Source: Candidatus Poribacteria bacterium (GTDB lineage: Bacteria > Poribacteria > WGA-4E > WGA-3G). Taken from it: a stretch of DNA of 64,000 bases. The stretch covers positions 1-64,000 of the forward strand of contig JAAXGN010000036.1 in the NCBI GenBank assembly GCA_012267415.1, given 5' to 3'. Below the pieces are notes generated by a model. It was not told the origin of the DNA, did not search any database, and saw only the letters and a list, made by a program, of their open reading frames with translations. The translations under genes were made by a program, and so were the position numbers. This document shows positions 6,632-16,200 of this stretch, one piece after another. The first letter of the stretch is position 1; each line of letters begins with the position of its first letter.

Positions 6632-8521
6632 ATGAAGAATCGAATTTCACTATTCAGTCTTATCGTTGTAAGCTGTGTATGTGTTTTATTGACAAACATT
6701 TATGCAGATCACCCAAATATTGCTGATCAATCTGACTATATTCTTACAGATTCACACGTAGAAAAAACCGAAGAAAAATCTCATGCAATACCTGAAAATA
6801 GCGTGTTAAATTTAATTCCTGAAAACGCAATAGGTATAATCTACTGTCCAAGCCTTTCTGAGCTGAATAAAAGGATCAACGATGGTGCGGCAGAAATGGC
6901 ACCTCAAGTTGGTCAACAGCCTGAAATCCTTGCATCTATATTGGCAGAATCCTTTGGTGCAGGCTTTGAGAATTTGGCTGAATTGGAACAGATTGGATTG
7001 GACTTAGACAATGATTTCGCAATTTTTTTTACAAGTTTCGACCCCGTTGCTGTTGCGGCAACCGTACATTTGACAGATCCAGAAGCGATGATGCAGGTTA
7101 TTCAGACAGAAGCACAAGGCAGCGAACCTACCGAATATAAGGGTGAAACCTACTTCAGTTCTGAAGGTGATGGTAGTTTTGCTATTTTGGGTAATACACT
7201 TGCCTTTACACAACAGGCTAAAGATTGTGTAAGCATCATTGATGTGAGTAAGGGAGAACAAAACGCAATCGCTGCTAACCCAAATTACACCGTATTTCTA
7301 AATCAGATTGCAAAGGGAACTGATCAGCTTGCTGCGTATTTTGACCTTGGGACAATTCTTGGCCCACATATTGAGACAATCATGGAAGACATGAATTCCG
7401 CGGTTGATGAGATGGAAAGTGATCCCGCTACCATGTCTGCGGTTCCAATGATGGAAAGTATGTTTGGGACATTTGCTGAACTCATAAGAGATTTAGAGTC
7501 CGTGAGTGCAACCCTTCAGATACAAGGTACTGATGTACAACTTGCACCTTTTCTGAAGTTTAAAGACGAAGGGAAGATTCAAGAAACACTAAAGGAACTA
7601 GTGCCTGATGAATTAGTAATCATGGATGATTTACCAAATGGAGGATTCCTTTTCGGTGGTTTTGAGGGAAATGCCTTGAGTTTATATGAATGGAGCATGG
7701 ATTGGTTGTTAGCTCTGCCTTCAGATGATGAGGAACAGAGTCAGGACCTCAAAAATGTCGTACAAGAGATGCAAGAGATGTACCAAGCATTGGGTAGTGA
7801 ACAAGGATTCTCCGTGAATTTTAGAGATAGTTTAATTCCTGATGTTTTGGTCATTTATGATCTTGAAGATGAAGAGAAAGTCAAAACATACTATGATGAG
7901 CGTTTTTTGGATAACCTAAGCAAAATGATGCAAATTATGAAAGATTCAATGGGAGAAATTCCACAGTTCACCATTTACGATGGGGGGTACGTTGGGAAGC
8001 CAATCATGCATAATGAGGTAGAGATCAAGACTATTGTCTTTCCGAATTTTGGTATTGCTTTTCAGGATGTTCCCGTAGAGATGGCTGTTCTGATGCCCCA
8101 TGAATGGCATTGGTCTTATGCATTTTCGGATGGACAACTCTATTTTTCTTTAGGGGGTGCAGAAATAATACAGAGAGCACTTAATAGCAAAGCTAAAGTT
8201 GTTGAGAACATATCTGAAAATGTAGGTTACCAGAATCTTGTTGAAAAGTTAGGAAAAGATAACAACCTACTATTTGGCATTTCTCCTATAGCAGCTATTA
8301 AGAGTTTCGTTGCTCTTGCCTCGAAAGCTGATCCAAACGCTGCCGCTGAAATGCAGATGATGGCTGGCATGATCATGGGGATTCCCGAAAACTACAGTAT
8401 CGGTATATCAGCAAAAGTAAGGGACGGTGGTGTCGGTGCAAAACTACACATTGCAGTGGGTGATTACAAACAATTGGTACAAACATTTATGATGTTTAGT
8501 GCAATGGGACAGATGCAATAA
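6632..8521 (+). CDS. Exported protein of unknown function, DUF3352-like
   Basis: This 629-residue protein has a signal peptide of about 25 residues ending at an NIYA cleavage region. The mature part opens with NLIPENAIGIIYCPSLSEL, a pattern common at the start of DUF3352-like exported proteins. It then alternates FAIFFTSF..VAATVHL and FAILGNTLAFTQ motifs, suggesting a duplicated alpha/beta unit. The C-terminal third is rich in Met and Ala. The protein is probably periplasmic or lipid-associated, with unknown activity. The start at 6632 has AAGGAG (6619-6624). A strong hairpin terminator follows. Confidence 0.65.
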   Translation: MKNRISLFSLIVVSCVCVLLTNIYADHPNIADQSDYILTDSHVEKTEEKSHAIPENSVLNLIPENAIGIIYCPSLSELNKRINDGAAEMAPQVGQQPEILASILAESFGAGFENLAELEQIGLDLDNDFAIFFTSFDPVAVAATVHLTDPEAMMQVIQTEAQGSEPTEYKGETYFSSEGDGSFAILGNTLAFTQQAKDCVSIIDVSKGEQNAIAANPNYTVFLNQIAKGTDQLAAYFDLGTILGPHIETIMEDMNSAVDEMESDPATMSAVPMMESMFGTFAELIRDLESVSATLQIQGTDVQLAPFLKFKDEGKIQETLKELVPDELVIMDDLPNGGFLFGGFEGNALSLYEWSMDWLLALPSDDEEQSQDLKNVVQEMQEMYQALGSEQGFSVNFRDSLIPDVLVIYDLEDEEKVKTYYDERFLDNLSKMMQIMKDSMGEIPQFTIYDGGYVGKPIMHNEVEIKTIVFPNFGIAFQDVPVEMAVLMPHEWHWSYAFSDGQLYFSLGGAEIIQRALNSKAKVVENISENVGYQNLVEKLGKDNNLLFGISPIAAIKSFVALASKADPNAAAEMQMMAGMIMGIPENYSIGISAKVRDGGVGAKLHIAVGDYKQLVQTFMMFSAMGQMQ

Positions 8522-8529
8522 GCATCACG

Positions 8530-8564
8530 AACTCGTCTACAAGAAATTGTAGGCGAGTTTTTTT
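8530..8564 (+). terminator. Rho-independent terminator
   Basis: The stem AACTCGTCTAC (8530-8540) pairs with GTAGGCGAGTT (8549-8559), allowing one G-T pair, and a run of eight Ts begins at 8557. It closes the transcript of the exported protein at 6632. Confidence 0.88.
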
Positions 8565-8658
8565 ATTTAACATTATATAGAACATGTGGTATCATACACA
8601 ACATGTTTGCTTGCAGTTATGTGCAAAGGAGGGGTGCACACAACTGCCAGTCTTCTGT

Positions 8659-8811
8659 TATGGTGAAATATATAATTACTTGCACGCAATTGTAGCGCAA
8701 ACTTTTAGTTTGCGTACACTAATGCACAAACTAAAAGTTTGTGCTACAGTCCAGTCTGTCGATTTTGGTACCACGTGCCGAAATTGTGCATATATTTTTG
8801 TATTTCACTAA
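8659..8811. repeat. MITE-like element with GCGCAAACTTTTAGTTTGCG core, copy 1
   Basis: A 58-bp core (8691-8748) consists of two palindromes, one reading GCGCAAACTTTTAGTTTGCG and the other CACAAACTAAAAGTTTGTG. It recurs almost unchanged at 17840-17897 and 56758-56815. Outer flanks also match among the copies, and the ends TATGGTGAAATA and TATTTCACTA are inverted repeats. The element length is about 150 bp. It fills most of the 332-nt gap before the porin gene. Confidence 0.85.
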
Positions 8812-8853
8812 AATCCCTCCAAATGTGTATATATGTACCTTAGGAGGAAGATT

Positions 8854-10225
8854 GTGCTACAGAAAAATAGTATTATACACTGGATTTGTATAAAGAATAG
8901 AAAATTCCAACCTTTACTAATATTTTGTATTGTCTTGTTCTTGCTAACTTTACCATTCGCGATGGCTGATACGACTGCAGAAAATAGTGCCGAAGTCGAG
9001 CCAAAGAAAAGTCCTATAAAAATCGGTGGTGCCATGCGAGCCAACTACGTCTACGGTATGTATGAGGATCGTACGCGATATGATAGTTCCGGTGAGCCGT
9101 ATTTGGAGGATGATGGTAGAGGTGCAAACTTTGGGGATGTTGATCTTGAATTACTACGGTTGAATGTCGACCTTGACTTTCATAACGTCATTGGAAGGAT
9201 GGAATATCGATGGTATCCGAGGTATTTTGGTAGTTCAATCGGTTACAGCATGATACATACTGCTTGGTTGGGTTATGACTTTAAGGATACGGGTACGCTC
9301 AGAGCAGGCATTGTGCGAGTGCCTTTTGGACCAACAGACTACGGTGTTTCTACCAGTTGGTTTTTTGACCAGCATTTTTATGTCGGACTCGCTGATGACC
9401 CTGATGTAGGGATCGTATGGAATAACAATACTGGTAACTTGACTTATGATGTAGGTTATTTCCTGATGAGTGAACCCCAGACGATAGGAAATAGTCTCAA
9501 TAGTGCACGATACGGATAACGACGTTGTAAAATGGGAAGAACAAGCAGATGAAGATGGAAATGTGCTATGGGGTGTTGAGGAGAATGGGTTTGATGAGCA
9601 ACATCAATTTAATCTTCGTGCAATCTACTCCATTGAAAACGTCGCTGATATAGGAGTCTCAGCACAGTTCGGGTTGTTGCAAGGAACGAATGTAGGAAAC
9701 GATGAAGGCGGAAACCACTACGCTCTTTCCGCGCACATGAAGAACTCAGCAGCAGATTTCACACTCTATTCACAGTTTACCTATTATGCACACAATATTA
9801 CAGATGATACGGCTTGGGGAACAGGGGACTTGATTCCGATGGGTGCTTACGAATTTGCATGGCCTGTTGCGTCTGAGGGTTTAATACCTGCGCTTTCCCT
9901 ACGTTATAATGGGATTAATACGGAAAGTATCTCATGGCTAAACAGTGTAATGCCATACATAGAATGGAGTACTATTCTCAAGACTGTTGAAACTTACAAC
10001 CCAAGCACGCTTGTAACCCTTGGGATAAATTGGAACATCTTTGATTCACTGTATGTCTATAGTGACCTCGGTCTATCAAATGGTAATTCCTTTGTAGGTA
10101 ATAGTGCAGGCGATGGTATCAGAGAAGGTTACGGAAGTATCTACGATGGTGCGGGTGATGTTGGTGCAAACGGCAATAACGTTTGGAACTGGCGTCTTAA
10201 TTTTAACTTCGGTGTTTATTTCTAA
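8854..10225 (+). pseudogene. Outer-membrane porin-like protein, frameshifted near 9510
   Basis: Two overlapping frames together make one beta-barrel protein of about 455 residues. The first (8854-9519) has an N-terminal hydrophobic signal region ending PFAMA, followed by amphipathic strands (GGAMRANYVYGMYED, LDFHNVIGRMEYRWYPRYFG) typical of porins. The second resumes near 9510 in another frame and ends in the aromatic C-terminus NFGVYF expected for outer-membrane barrels. A single-base frame change in the sequence around ATACGGATAACG explains the break. I place the start at GTG 8854, six bases after AGGAGG (8842-8847). The substrate is unknown. It could be a real pseudogene or a sequencing or assembly error. 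Confidence 0.75.
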
Positions 10226-10293
10226 TTGGTTCACACCGCTTCTCATGTAGTTGAACTTGTGTACGTTACTACTATTATAAAGGAGAATCTTAA

Positions 10294-11967
10294 ATGCACG
10301 AAGAAGAAAAACAACCGCAACAGATGCCGCATCAGGTAGATGAAGGTAGATACAAGAAACTATTCGGTTTAGACATTTACTTAACCCCAGTATTCGTGAT
10401 TTCTGGTATCACCATTGTTCTATTTATAATTGGTTCCCTTATCTTTCAAGACCAAGCAACAACGCTTTTCAAGGATACCAGAGTCTGGCTTACGGAAAAC
10501 CTTGATTGGCTCTTTATGATCACAGCTAATCTTGTATTTCTCTTTTGTGTAATTGTCGCCATTTCCCCTCTTGGCAAAATCCGACTTGGAGGTCCAGAGG
10601 CAAAACCAGAGTACTCCAACTTAACATGGCTTGCGATGCTTTTTGCTGCAGGTGTGGGGATTGGACTTCTCTTCTTTGGTGTCTCGGAACCTGTAACCTA
10701 TTTTCAGGGAGGTGACTATTCACCGCTGGAAACAGAAACGATTTATGACCCAGCTGCGGAATACACGTCTGAAAATGTACCTGACATCAATGACCCGGAG
10801 GTTCAACTTAAGGTTCAAAGGGCGGCCTCCTTAGGCATAGCGACGACGGTCTTCCACTGGGGTCTACATGGGTGGGCGATCTACGGAGTCGTAGGACTCG
10901 CATTAGCATTTTTTGCATACAACCGAGGATTCCCTCTCCTCATACGATCTGCGTTTTATCCCATACTCGGTGACAGGATATGGGGATGGCCCGGACACAT
11001 CATTGATACATTTGCCATTTTTGCTGGTATTTTTGGACTTGCAACTTCCCTCGGTTTAGGTGTAGAACAGGTAACTTCTGGCCTTAACTACCTATTTGAG
11101 ATACCAGCAAGCAAATTGACCATGATTCTGCTAATTGTAGGGATTACTGCCATCGCTCTTGTCTCTGTGATGACAGGTATAAATGTCGGTATCAAACGTT
11201 TGAGTCAGTTCAACATAATTCTCGCATTTGTCTTGCTGTTAACCATTTTCATTCTCGGTCCAACACGATACATTTTTCAAAGTCTTTTTGCAGGATTGGG
11301 AACCTATATCAAGGAAATGGTTCCGCTGAGTAACTGGATTGGACGTGAGGACACAAGTTTCCTACACGATTGGACTACGTTCTATTGGGCATGGTGGATT
11401 GCGTGGGCACCGTTCATCGGCACATTCATTGCGAGGATTTCAAAAGGACGTACTGTTCGTCAGTTCGTCTTTTTTGTGCTAATTTTGCCAACCCTTTTGT
11501 GCCTTCTGTGGTTTAGTGCGTTTGGTGGAACTGCAATCCACCAGTTTCTCACTGGCGGTTTCACAGGCGTAACCGAAGAGGTAGAGGCATATAATTACCC
11601 ACTTGCACTCTTTAAGATGTTTGAAGAACTACCAGTATCATTGCTGCTTTCGTGTGCGGCAATGCTGTTAACAATTATCTTTTTTGTTACCTCATCGGAT
11701 TCGGGTTCCCTAATCATTGATATAATAGCCGCTGGTGGTAAGGTTGATGCCCCAGTTGCACAACGGGTTTTCTGGTGTACTGCTGAAGGTTTAGTGGCAA
11801 TTGCATTGCTACTCGGAGGAGGGTTGAAGGCTTTACAAGCCGCATCCCTTGCGACAGGTTTCCCGTTCGCCATTGTGCTGTTAGGTATGGGCGGATGTGT
11901 CCTTGTTGGCATGATCAGAGAAAGACGTGAATCTCTATCTGAAGATAGCAATAATCTTCAAGAATAA
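10294..11967 (+). CDS. BCCT family betaine/carnitine/choline transporter
   Basis: This 557-residue integral membrane protein has about 12 hydrophobic segments. It carries the BCCT signature around residues 350-385: a tryptophan-rich helix with FYWAWWIAWAPFIGTFIARI followed by SKGRTVRQF. Also typical are MLFAAGVGIGLLFFGVSEP near residue 110 and TVFHWGLHGWAIY near 185. BCCT carriers import quaternary ammonium or betaine compounds with Na+ or H+ as osmoprotectants or nutrients. The start has AAGGAG (10280-10285). A 12-bp hairpin lies 15 nt after the stop. The precise substrate cannot be told from sequence. Confidence 0.95.
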   Translation: MHEEEKQPQQMPHQVDEGRYKKLFGLDIYLTPVFVISGITIVLFIIGSLIFQDQATTLFKDTRVWLTENLDWLFMITANLVFLFCVIVAISPLGKIRLGGPEAKPEYSNLTWLAMLFAAGVGIGLLFFGVSEPVTYFQGGDYSPLETETIYDPAAEYTSENVPDINDPEVQLKVQRAASLGIATTVFHWGLHGWAIYGVVGLALAFFAYNRGFPLLIRSAFYPILGDRIWGWPGHIIDTFAIFAGIFGLATSLGLGVEQVTSGLNYLFEIPASKLTMILLIVGITAIALVSVMTGINVGIKRLSQFNIILAFVLLLTIFILGPTRYIFQSLFAGLGTYIKEMVPLSNWIGREDTSFLHDWTTFYWAWWIAWAPFIGTFIARISKGRTVRQFVFFVLILPTLLCLLWFSAFGGTAIHQFLTGGFTGVTEEVEAYNYPLALFKMFEELPVSLLLSCAAMLLTIIFFVTSSDSGSLIIDIIAAGGKVDAPVAQRVFWCTAEGLVAIALLLGGGLKALQAASLATGFPFAIVLLGMGGCVLVGMIRERRESLSEDSNNLQE

Positions 11968-11981
11968 CGTAATAACATGAA

Positions 11982-12014
11982 ATGGGATGGATGGCTATAA
12001 TACATCCATCCCAT
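11982..12014 (+). terminator. Perfect 12-bp hairpin after BCCT gene
   Basis: ATGGGATGGATG (11982-11993) pairs perfectly with CATCCATCCCAT (12003-12014) around a 9-nt loop. No T-run follows, so it may be a 3'-end stabiliser or an atypical terminator. Confidence 0.6.
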
Positions 12015-12047
12015 CAACTTCTGAATTATCCAGATTATCCATTTAAG

Positions 12048-12329
12048 ATGATGAACAATTCTTCCTATAAATACGCTGGACTGCCACTTACGCCGTTGAT
12101 GGCTCAAGAACTGATATTAGAACTCTTCACAGGACAGACACTCCACAAACAGGAGATGGCAGATATTGTAGAAGCGACTCATGCTGAACGCGGCGGTAAC
12201 CCACCACGGTCGAAACAGAACCCAATTACAAGAGCATTGACATTGCTGAAAAAGTTGGGACATGCTGAGAATGTGATGATAGGTGTCTGGAAAATCGGTC
12301 CAGATGATGCAAATAAAATAGGCTCATAG
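12048..12329 (+). CDS. Small hypothetical protein
   Basis: This protein of about 93 residues is soluble and mostly helical. An N-terminal block, LMAQELILELFTGQ, is followed by basic residues (GGNPPRSKQNPITRAL) and a final strand-like VMIGVWKI. The layout is compatible with a winged-helix DNA-binding fold, but I cannot assign a family. ATG 12048 is preferred because the frame upstream to 11982 overlaps the hairpin of the preceding gene. It lies 39 nt before tsaD. Confidence 0.55.
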   Translation: MMNNSSYKYAGLPLTPLMAQELILELFTGQTLHKQEMADIVEATHAERGGNPPRSKQNPITRALTLLKKLGHAENVMIGVWKIGPDDANKIGS

Positions 12330-12368
12330 GAATATAAGAAATAGGATTCAAAACAGAAAGAAAACCAT

Positions 12369-13403
12369 TTGAAAATACTCGGTATAGATACCTCTTGTGA
12401 TGAAACAGCTGCAGCTATAGTAGTTGATGGTCGTGATGTGCAATCAAACATCGTTGCATCACAGATAAAAGCACATGAGGAATACGGGGGTATTGTGCCA
12501 GAATTGGCATCCCGCAAACACATAGAAGCAATTAACTATATCGTCAACAGAGCACTCACTGAAGCTGACACTACTTTTGATGATATAGATGCTGTTGCTG
12601 TAACAAATCGTCCAGGTCTGATTGGTGCTTTACTGATTGGCGTGGCAGCAGCCAAGAGTCTTGCATACTGTCACAATCTTCCGTTACTCGGTATCAATCA
12701 TATTGAAGGACACATCTACGCCAATTACATGGTGCACGAGAACTTAACCTTTCCTCATATCTGTCTAACTGTATCTGGTGGACACACCTTGTTGGTAGAA
12801 GTTCATGAAGGATGGAAGTATAAAGTACTCGGCACGACACAGGACGATGCCGCAGGTGAAGTCTATGATAAGGTTGCAAAGTATCTCGGACTCGGTTTTC
12901 CAGGTGGCAAAATCATAGACGACCTTGCGACAAAAGGTAATCCGACAGCTATTGACTTTCCGCGTCCAATGCTCCGCAGCGGAGATTATCAATTCAGTTT
13001 TAGCGGTGTCAAGACCTCGGTGCGATATTTTGTGGAAAAGGCAGAACGCGCGGGAACAATTGATAGTGGAGAAGTTACCATTGAAGACATTGCGGCAAGT
13101 TTCCAAGCAGCAGTTGTCGACGTACTTGTAGCAAAAACCGTTCAAGCTGCAAAGACTACTGGTTGTCACACGATAACACTAACCGGTGGGGTTGCAGCCA
13201 ACAGTAAACTGAGGTCATCTCTAAAGGAAGCTGCACAAGAAGTTGGCGCGGAAGTATACTATCCTCCATTTAGTTTATGTACGGATAACGGCGCGATGAT
13301 CGCAGGGATCGCTTATGAGAAGTATCAGCAAGGGCAGCGTGATGAACTCTCACTCAACGCTGCCGCAAACGGATCAATAGTGGATGTCAGTGATATATTT
13401 TAA
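12369..13403 (+). CDS. tsaD: tRNA N6-adenosine threonylcarbamoyltransferase TsaD
   Basis: This full-length, 344-residue TsaD/Kae1-family enzyme transfers the threonylcarbamoyl group from threonylcarbamoyl-AMP to A37 of ANN-decoding tRNAs. Visible motifs are GIDTSCDETAAAIV at the N-terminus, the metal-binding HIEGH (His111 and His115), SGGHTLL, the GLGFPGGKIIDDLA loop, FSFSGVKTSVR and TGGVAANSKLR. Translation starts at TTG 12369. The next gene, 18 nt downstream, makes the TsaC enzyme that supplies its substrate, so both steps are probably co-transcribed. TsaB and TsaE are not in this window. Confidence 0.97.
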   Translation: MKILGIDTSCDETAAAIVVDGRDVQSNIVASQIKAHEEYGGIVPELASRKHIEAINYIVNRALTEADTTFDDIDAVAVTNRPGLIGALLIGVAAAKSLAYCHNLPLLGINHIEGHIYANYMVHENLTFPHICLTVSGGHTLLVEVHEGWKYKVLGTTQDDAAGEVYDKVAKYLGLGFPGGKIIDDLATKGNPTAIDFPRPMLRSGDYQFSFSGVKTSVRYFVEKAERAGTIDSGEVTIEDIAASFQAAVVDVLVAKTVQAAKTTGCHTITLTGGVAANSKLRSSLKEAAQEVGAEVYYPPFSLCTDNGAMIAGIAYEKYQQGQRDELSLNAAANGSIVDVSDIF

Positions 13404-13421
13404 CAGACAGGAGTAATATAC

Positions 13422-14048
13422 GTGGGATCCGATGTACGTATTGAAGCAGCAGTTAACTGTATAAAGTCTGGCGGAATTATTGCTGTTCCAACTGATACAG
13501 TGTATGGTATAGGTGCTGATCCATTTAATGTGGAGGCGGTACAAAAACTATACACGTTAAAGGGACGTCCAGAAGAGAAACCGATCCCCTTAGTCTTAGG
13601 ATCAACAGAGGATGTAGAAAAAGTAGCACAGAACCTTTCTGGCTTCTTTTATCACCTTACAGATAGGTTTTGGCCGGGTGGATTAACAATCATCGTAGAG
13701 GCAAAAAACCTGCTACCCCAACTGACAGCTGGGGGTAACACTGTCGGTTTACGGATTCCAGATCAACCATTATTATTGCGCATACTTCAAGAATTCGGAG
13801 GTCCACTTGCGATCACTAGTGCTAATCTTTCAGGTACACCCGCAGCCACTTCACCAGCGGAATTTGGAGAAGAACTCAGTTCTCGGTTAGATTACATTGT
13901 TGATGATGGAGAGACATTAGGGTCTATACCATCAACAGTTTACGATATATCTATATCACCCCCCGTTGTTCGCCGGCACGGCGTAATTTCTGCGGTAACA
14001 CTTGAGAAGGAGTTGATTTGCTACAACAGACATTTAAAGAACTCCTAA
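13422..14048 (+). CDS. tsaC: Threonylcarbamoyl-AMP synthase TsaC (YrdC/Sua5 family)
   Basis: This 208-residue YrdC-domain enzyme makes threonylcarbamoyl-AMP from threonine, bicarbonate and ATP. Typical motifs are GGIIAVPTDTVYGIGADPF near the N-terminus, KGRPEEKPIPLVL, FWPGGLTIIVEA, VGLRIPDQPLL and PLAITSANLSGTPA, with STVYD near the C-terminus. Its length fits the short TsaC form, without the extra Sua5 domain. The start is GTG 13422 with AGGAG (13409-13413). It follows tsaD and overlaps the next gene by 31 nt, suggesting one operon. Confidence 0.96.
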   Translation: MGSDVRIEAAVNCIKSGGIIAVPTDTVYGIGADPFNVEAVQKLYTLKGRPEEKPIPLVLGSTEDVEKVAQNLSGFFYHLTDRFWPGGLTIIVEAKNLLPQLTAGGNTVGLRIPDQPLLLRILQEFGGPLAITSANLSGTPAATSPAEFGEELSSRLDYIVDDGETLGSIPSTVYDISISPPVVRRHGVISAVTLEKELICYNRHLKNS

Positions 14049-14602
14049 AGTTTATCACATCTTCAACGGGACAGTGGGTGATACTCATTTTAGGTTGCGT
14101 GGTTGCATTGGCAGCTGTCTATCACAGATGGCGACAAATACCCGGTTTGACGGTCAACCTGATTCAGGAGGATACTTGGTTTATCAATCGTGATGACAAT
14201 AATCGTTTATCCATTGTGGTGTCACTCCATCTTATCAACAAATCCGCTGCACCGATACAGTTTAGTAGATGTAAATTGAGTGGTTATTCCCCCAAACCCC
14301 CTCCGGATCAGATGTTTCTTGAGGGATACGACAAGACAATTGAACTCACCTATCCCGATTACGATTCGTTCTCAGAAATCGTGGGTAAATCGGAGAATCT
14401 TAATTCTGTGTATGTACTCAATCCATATACAGAGCAACGGATGTGGGTGTATTATGAGTCTGGGATCGTTACACTTAGGAATATGCTTCGTGCACCAATA
14501 GTGTTGAAAGATCTTAATCGCAAACGAAAGTCTATACCAGCAACAGTACCACGCAATATGGAGCAAATACAACTGTACCGAGAAGCGGCGATGCGTTGGT
14601 AA
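14018..14602 (+). CDS. Membrane-anchored hypothetical protein
   Basis: This 194-residue protein has one transmembrane segment near residues 18-38 (WVILILGCVVALAAVY), followed by a soluble domain rich in beta-strands (RLSIVVSLHLINKSAAPIQFSRCKLSGY). I do not recognise the family. The TTG start at 14018 lies inside the end of tsaC and is preceded by GAAGGAG (14006-14012), so translation is probably coupled. A link to tRNA modification is not implied by anything in the sequence. Confidence 0.65.
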   Translation: MLQQTFKELLKFITSSTGQWVILILGCVVALAAVYHRWRQIPGLTVNLIQEDTWFINRDDNNRLSIVVSLHLINKSAAPIQFSRCKLSGYSPKPPPDQMFLEGYDKTIELTYPDYDSFSEIVGKSENLNSVYVLNPYTEQRMWVYYESGIVTLRNMLRAPIVLKDLNRKRKSIPATVPRNMEQIQLYREAAMRW

Positions 14603-14626
14603 TCAAATAAAGAATAGAGGATACAC

Positions 14627-15355
14627 ATGCAAACGAAAAGAGTGTGTCTATGGTCAGGACCCAGGAACATTTCAACTGCCCTGATGTATGCTTTTGCACA
14701 ACGGAGTGATACAGAAGTTGTTGATGAACCGTTCTATGCACACTATCTACATACGACTGGTGCACTGCATCCTGGTCGAGATGCGGTTATTACCTCAATG
14801 GAAACGGATGCGGATGCAGTCATTCGTGATGTTGTTTTAGGTACGTGTGCTAAACCTGTCCTTTTCATGAAACAGATGGCACATCACCTTGTCAATATTA
14901 ACAGATCCTTCATGCAGGAGACAGTGAATATTCTACTCATCCGTGATCCGAAGGAGATGCTCCCCTCATTAACAAAAGTGATTGGGATTCCTACCTTGAA
15001 GGATACGGGTTTGAAGATCCAGGCTGAACTGTTAACCAAATTACGGCAGATTGGACAGGTACCACCTATCTTAGATGCAAAGGAATTGTTGCTTAATCCG
15101 AAGCATGTTTTGTCAATCCTGTGTTCTCAGTTGGATGTACCGTTTGAGGAAGAGATGCTATCTTGGAAGAGTGGTGGACATTCTTCGGATGGCGTGTGGG
15201 CTCCGCATTGGTATGAGAACGTGCATCGGAGTGTGGGATTCGTGCCGTATAAACCGAAAAGCGAACCCTTTCCTATAGAATTGGAAGGTGTATTATCTGA
15301 GTGTTTGCCTTATTATGAGGTTTTACGTGCTGATGCAATTTGTAGTGTTCGTTAG
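14627..15355 (+). CDS. Sulfotransferase-like P-loop protein
   Basis: This 242-residue protein resembles sulfotransferases of the PAPS-binding superfamily. The N-terminal WSGPRNISTALMYAFAQR corresponds to the 5'-phosphosulfate loop, VVDEPFYAHYL to the substrate region, and VNILLIRDPKEMLPS to the 3'-phosphate-binding strand and helix. Related proteins in other bacteria are often labelled branched-chain aminotransferase-like for historical reasons. The acceptor is unknown. The ATG follows AGAGGA (14615-14620). A MITE-like element begins three bases after the stop codon. Confidence 0.75.
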   Translation: MQTKRVCLWSGPRNISTALMYAFAQRSDTEVVDEPFYAHYLHTTGALHPGRDAVITSMETDADAVIRDVVLGTCAKPVLFMKQMAHHLVNINRSFMQETVNILLIRDPKEMLPSLTKVIGIPTLKDTGLKIQAELLTKLRQIGQVPPILDAKELLLNPKHVLSILCSQLDVPFEEEMLSWKSGGHSSDGVWAPHWYENVHRSVGFVPYKPKSEPFPIELEGVLSECLPYYEVLRADAICSVR

Positions 15356-15358
15356 ATT

Positions 15359-15481
15359 TATAGTGGAATTTACAATTAATGAAACACTCCTTAACGGGCG
15401 AGGAAACCTCGCCCTACGCTGGGTGGCTTTCGTCATCGGTGTATGGGGTGAGAAGTCTCATCAATTATCAGGTTTACTATA
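15359..15481. repeat. MITE-like element, TATAGT family with GGGCGAGG core, copy 1
   Basis: The left end TATAGTGGAATTTACAATTA and right end ...AATTATCAGGTTTACTATA are imperfect inverted repeats. The core palindrome GGGCGAGGAAACCTCGCCC and the downstream CATCGGTGTATGGGGTGA recur at 27726-27863, and in part at 45669-45783. The element spans the whole gap between two convergent genes and abuts both stop codons. Confidence 0.85.
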
Positions 15482-15482
15482 G

Positions 15483-16181
15483 TCAGTTCCCTTTTATTTC
15501 TGCCCAAGTTTCTGTTGCCTTAACTTCTGCTGAGACGTTTAGACCAGAAATAGTGAACGAATCGACCCAACCTTCAGCTTCCCACTCGTTAGCGATGTTG
15601 ATTCCTTCCAAAACAAAGCCGAGGATTTCTATCCGGTTGAAATTTGAATCTTTGAATTTTGTCCGGAATTCGCCATCAACAAACAGGAGAAAGAATCCTG
15701 AGTTAAAATGCAGTTCCATCTCATCTATTACGTCTGTGTCCCAACGTTGACGTGGTTCACGAGACAACCTATAGCGAAAAGGATGGCTGGTGCCTCTGCC
15801 GTTGAAACGTCGTGCTCTAATTTCATCAGGGAAAAATACATAATAGAACGGGTCTTCATCAGCGGTTTCAGGAAAACGTCGTCCTACGCAGAAACCGAAA
15901 CGGAGTTTGTCCCCCCCAAAATTCTTGATTGTAACGACAAAATCCCTATGGGGTCCGGGAAATGCTATGAGTTCGTAGAACTCATATCTAACTGCCCAGT
16001 CTCTATTGACTTCAATGCGTAACATACCATCAACGACTTTCCACACTCTTCTATCACCGATGTTTTTCCATGCTTCAGTATTCTCCATATCAAAGTCATC
16101 GTGCCACATCTCTGCCGATGTGGAGATGATGTTGCTAACTGATAAGAATATGAGGATCAGTAAGAACAGAATATTTCGCAT
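15483..16181 (-). CDS. Exported hypothetical protein, LamG/DUF1080-like, paralogue of 17093
   Basis: This 232-residue protein has a signal peptide of about 23 residues. The mature part begins WHDDFDMENTEAWKNIGDRR and runs through beta-rich segments to a C-terminal FTISGLNVSAEVKATETWAE. The pattern of an acidic DxFD start, a trailing indole and a long beta-sandwich resembles concanavalin-like (LamG or DUF1080) domains. The protein at 17093 shares the WxDEFD start, the WDTDV/WNTDV motif and the ISGLxV..TW end, so the two are paralogues. The function is unknown; a periplasmic or surface role is likely. Confidence 0.65.
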   Translation of the reverse strand: MRNILFLLILIFLSVSNIISTSAEMWHDDFDMENTEAWKNIGDRRVWKVVDGMLRIEVNRDWAVRYEFYELIAFPGPHRDFVVTIKNFGGDKLRFGFCVGRRFPETADEDPFYYVFFPDEIRARRFNGRGTSHPFRYRLSREPRQRWDTDVIDEMELHFNSGFFLLFVDGEFRTKFKDSNFNRIEILGFVLEGINIANEWEAEGWVDSFTISGLNVSAEVKATETWAEIKGN

Positions 16182-16200
16182 ACCTATACCTAAACGACAT

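Noticed and set aside
10251-10278. Promoter TTGAAC/TATTAT before the BCCT gene
   Set aside because: The predicted start would fall within the ribosome site, leaving no usable leader.
14532-14765. Long antisense frames over the sulfotransferase and other genes
   Set aside because: They are shadows of well-supported genes on the other strand, with no family features.
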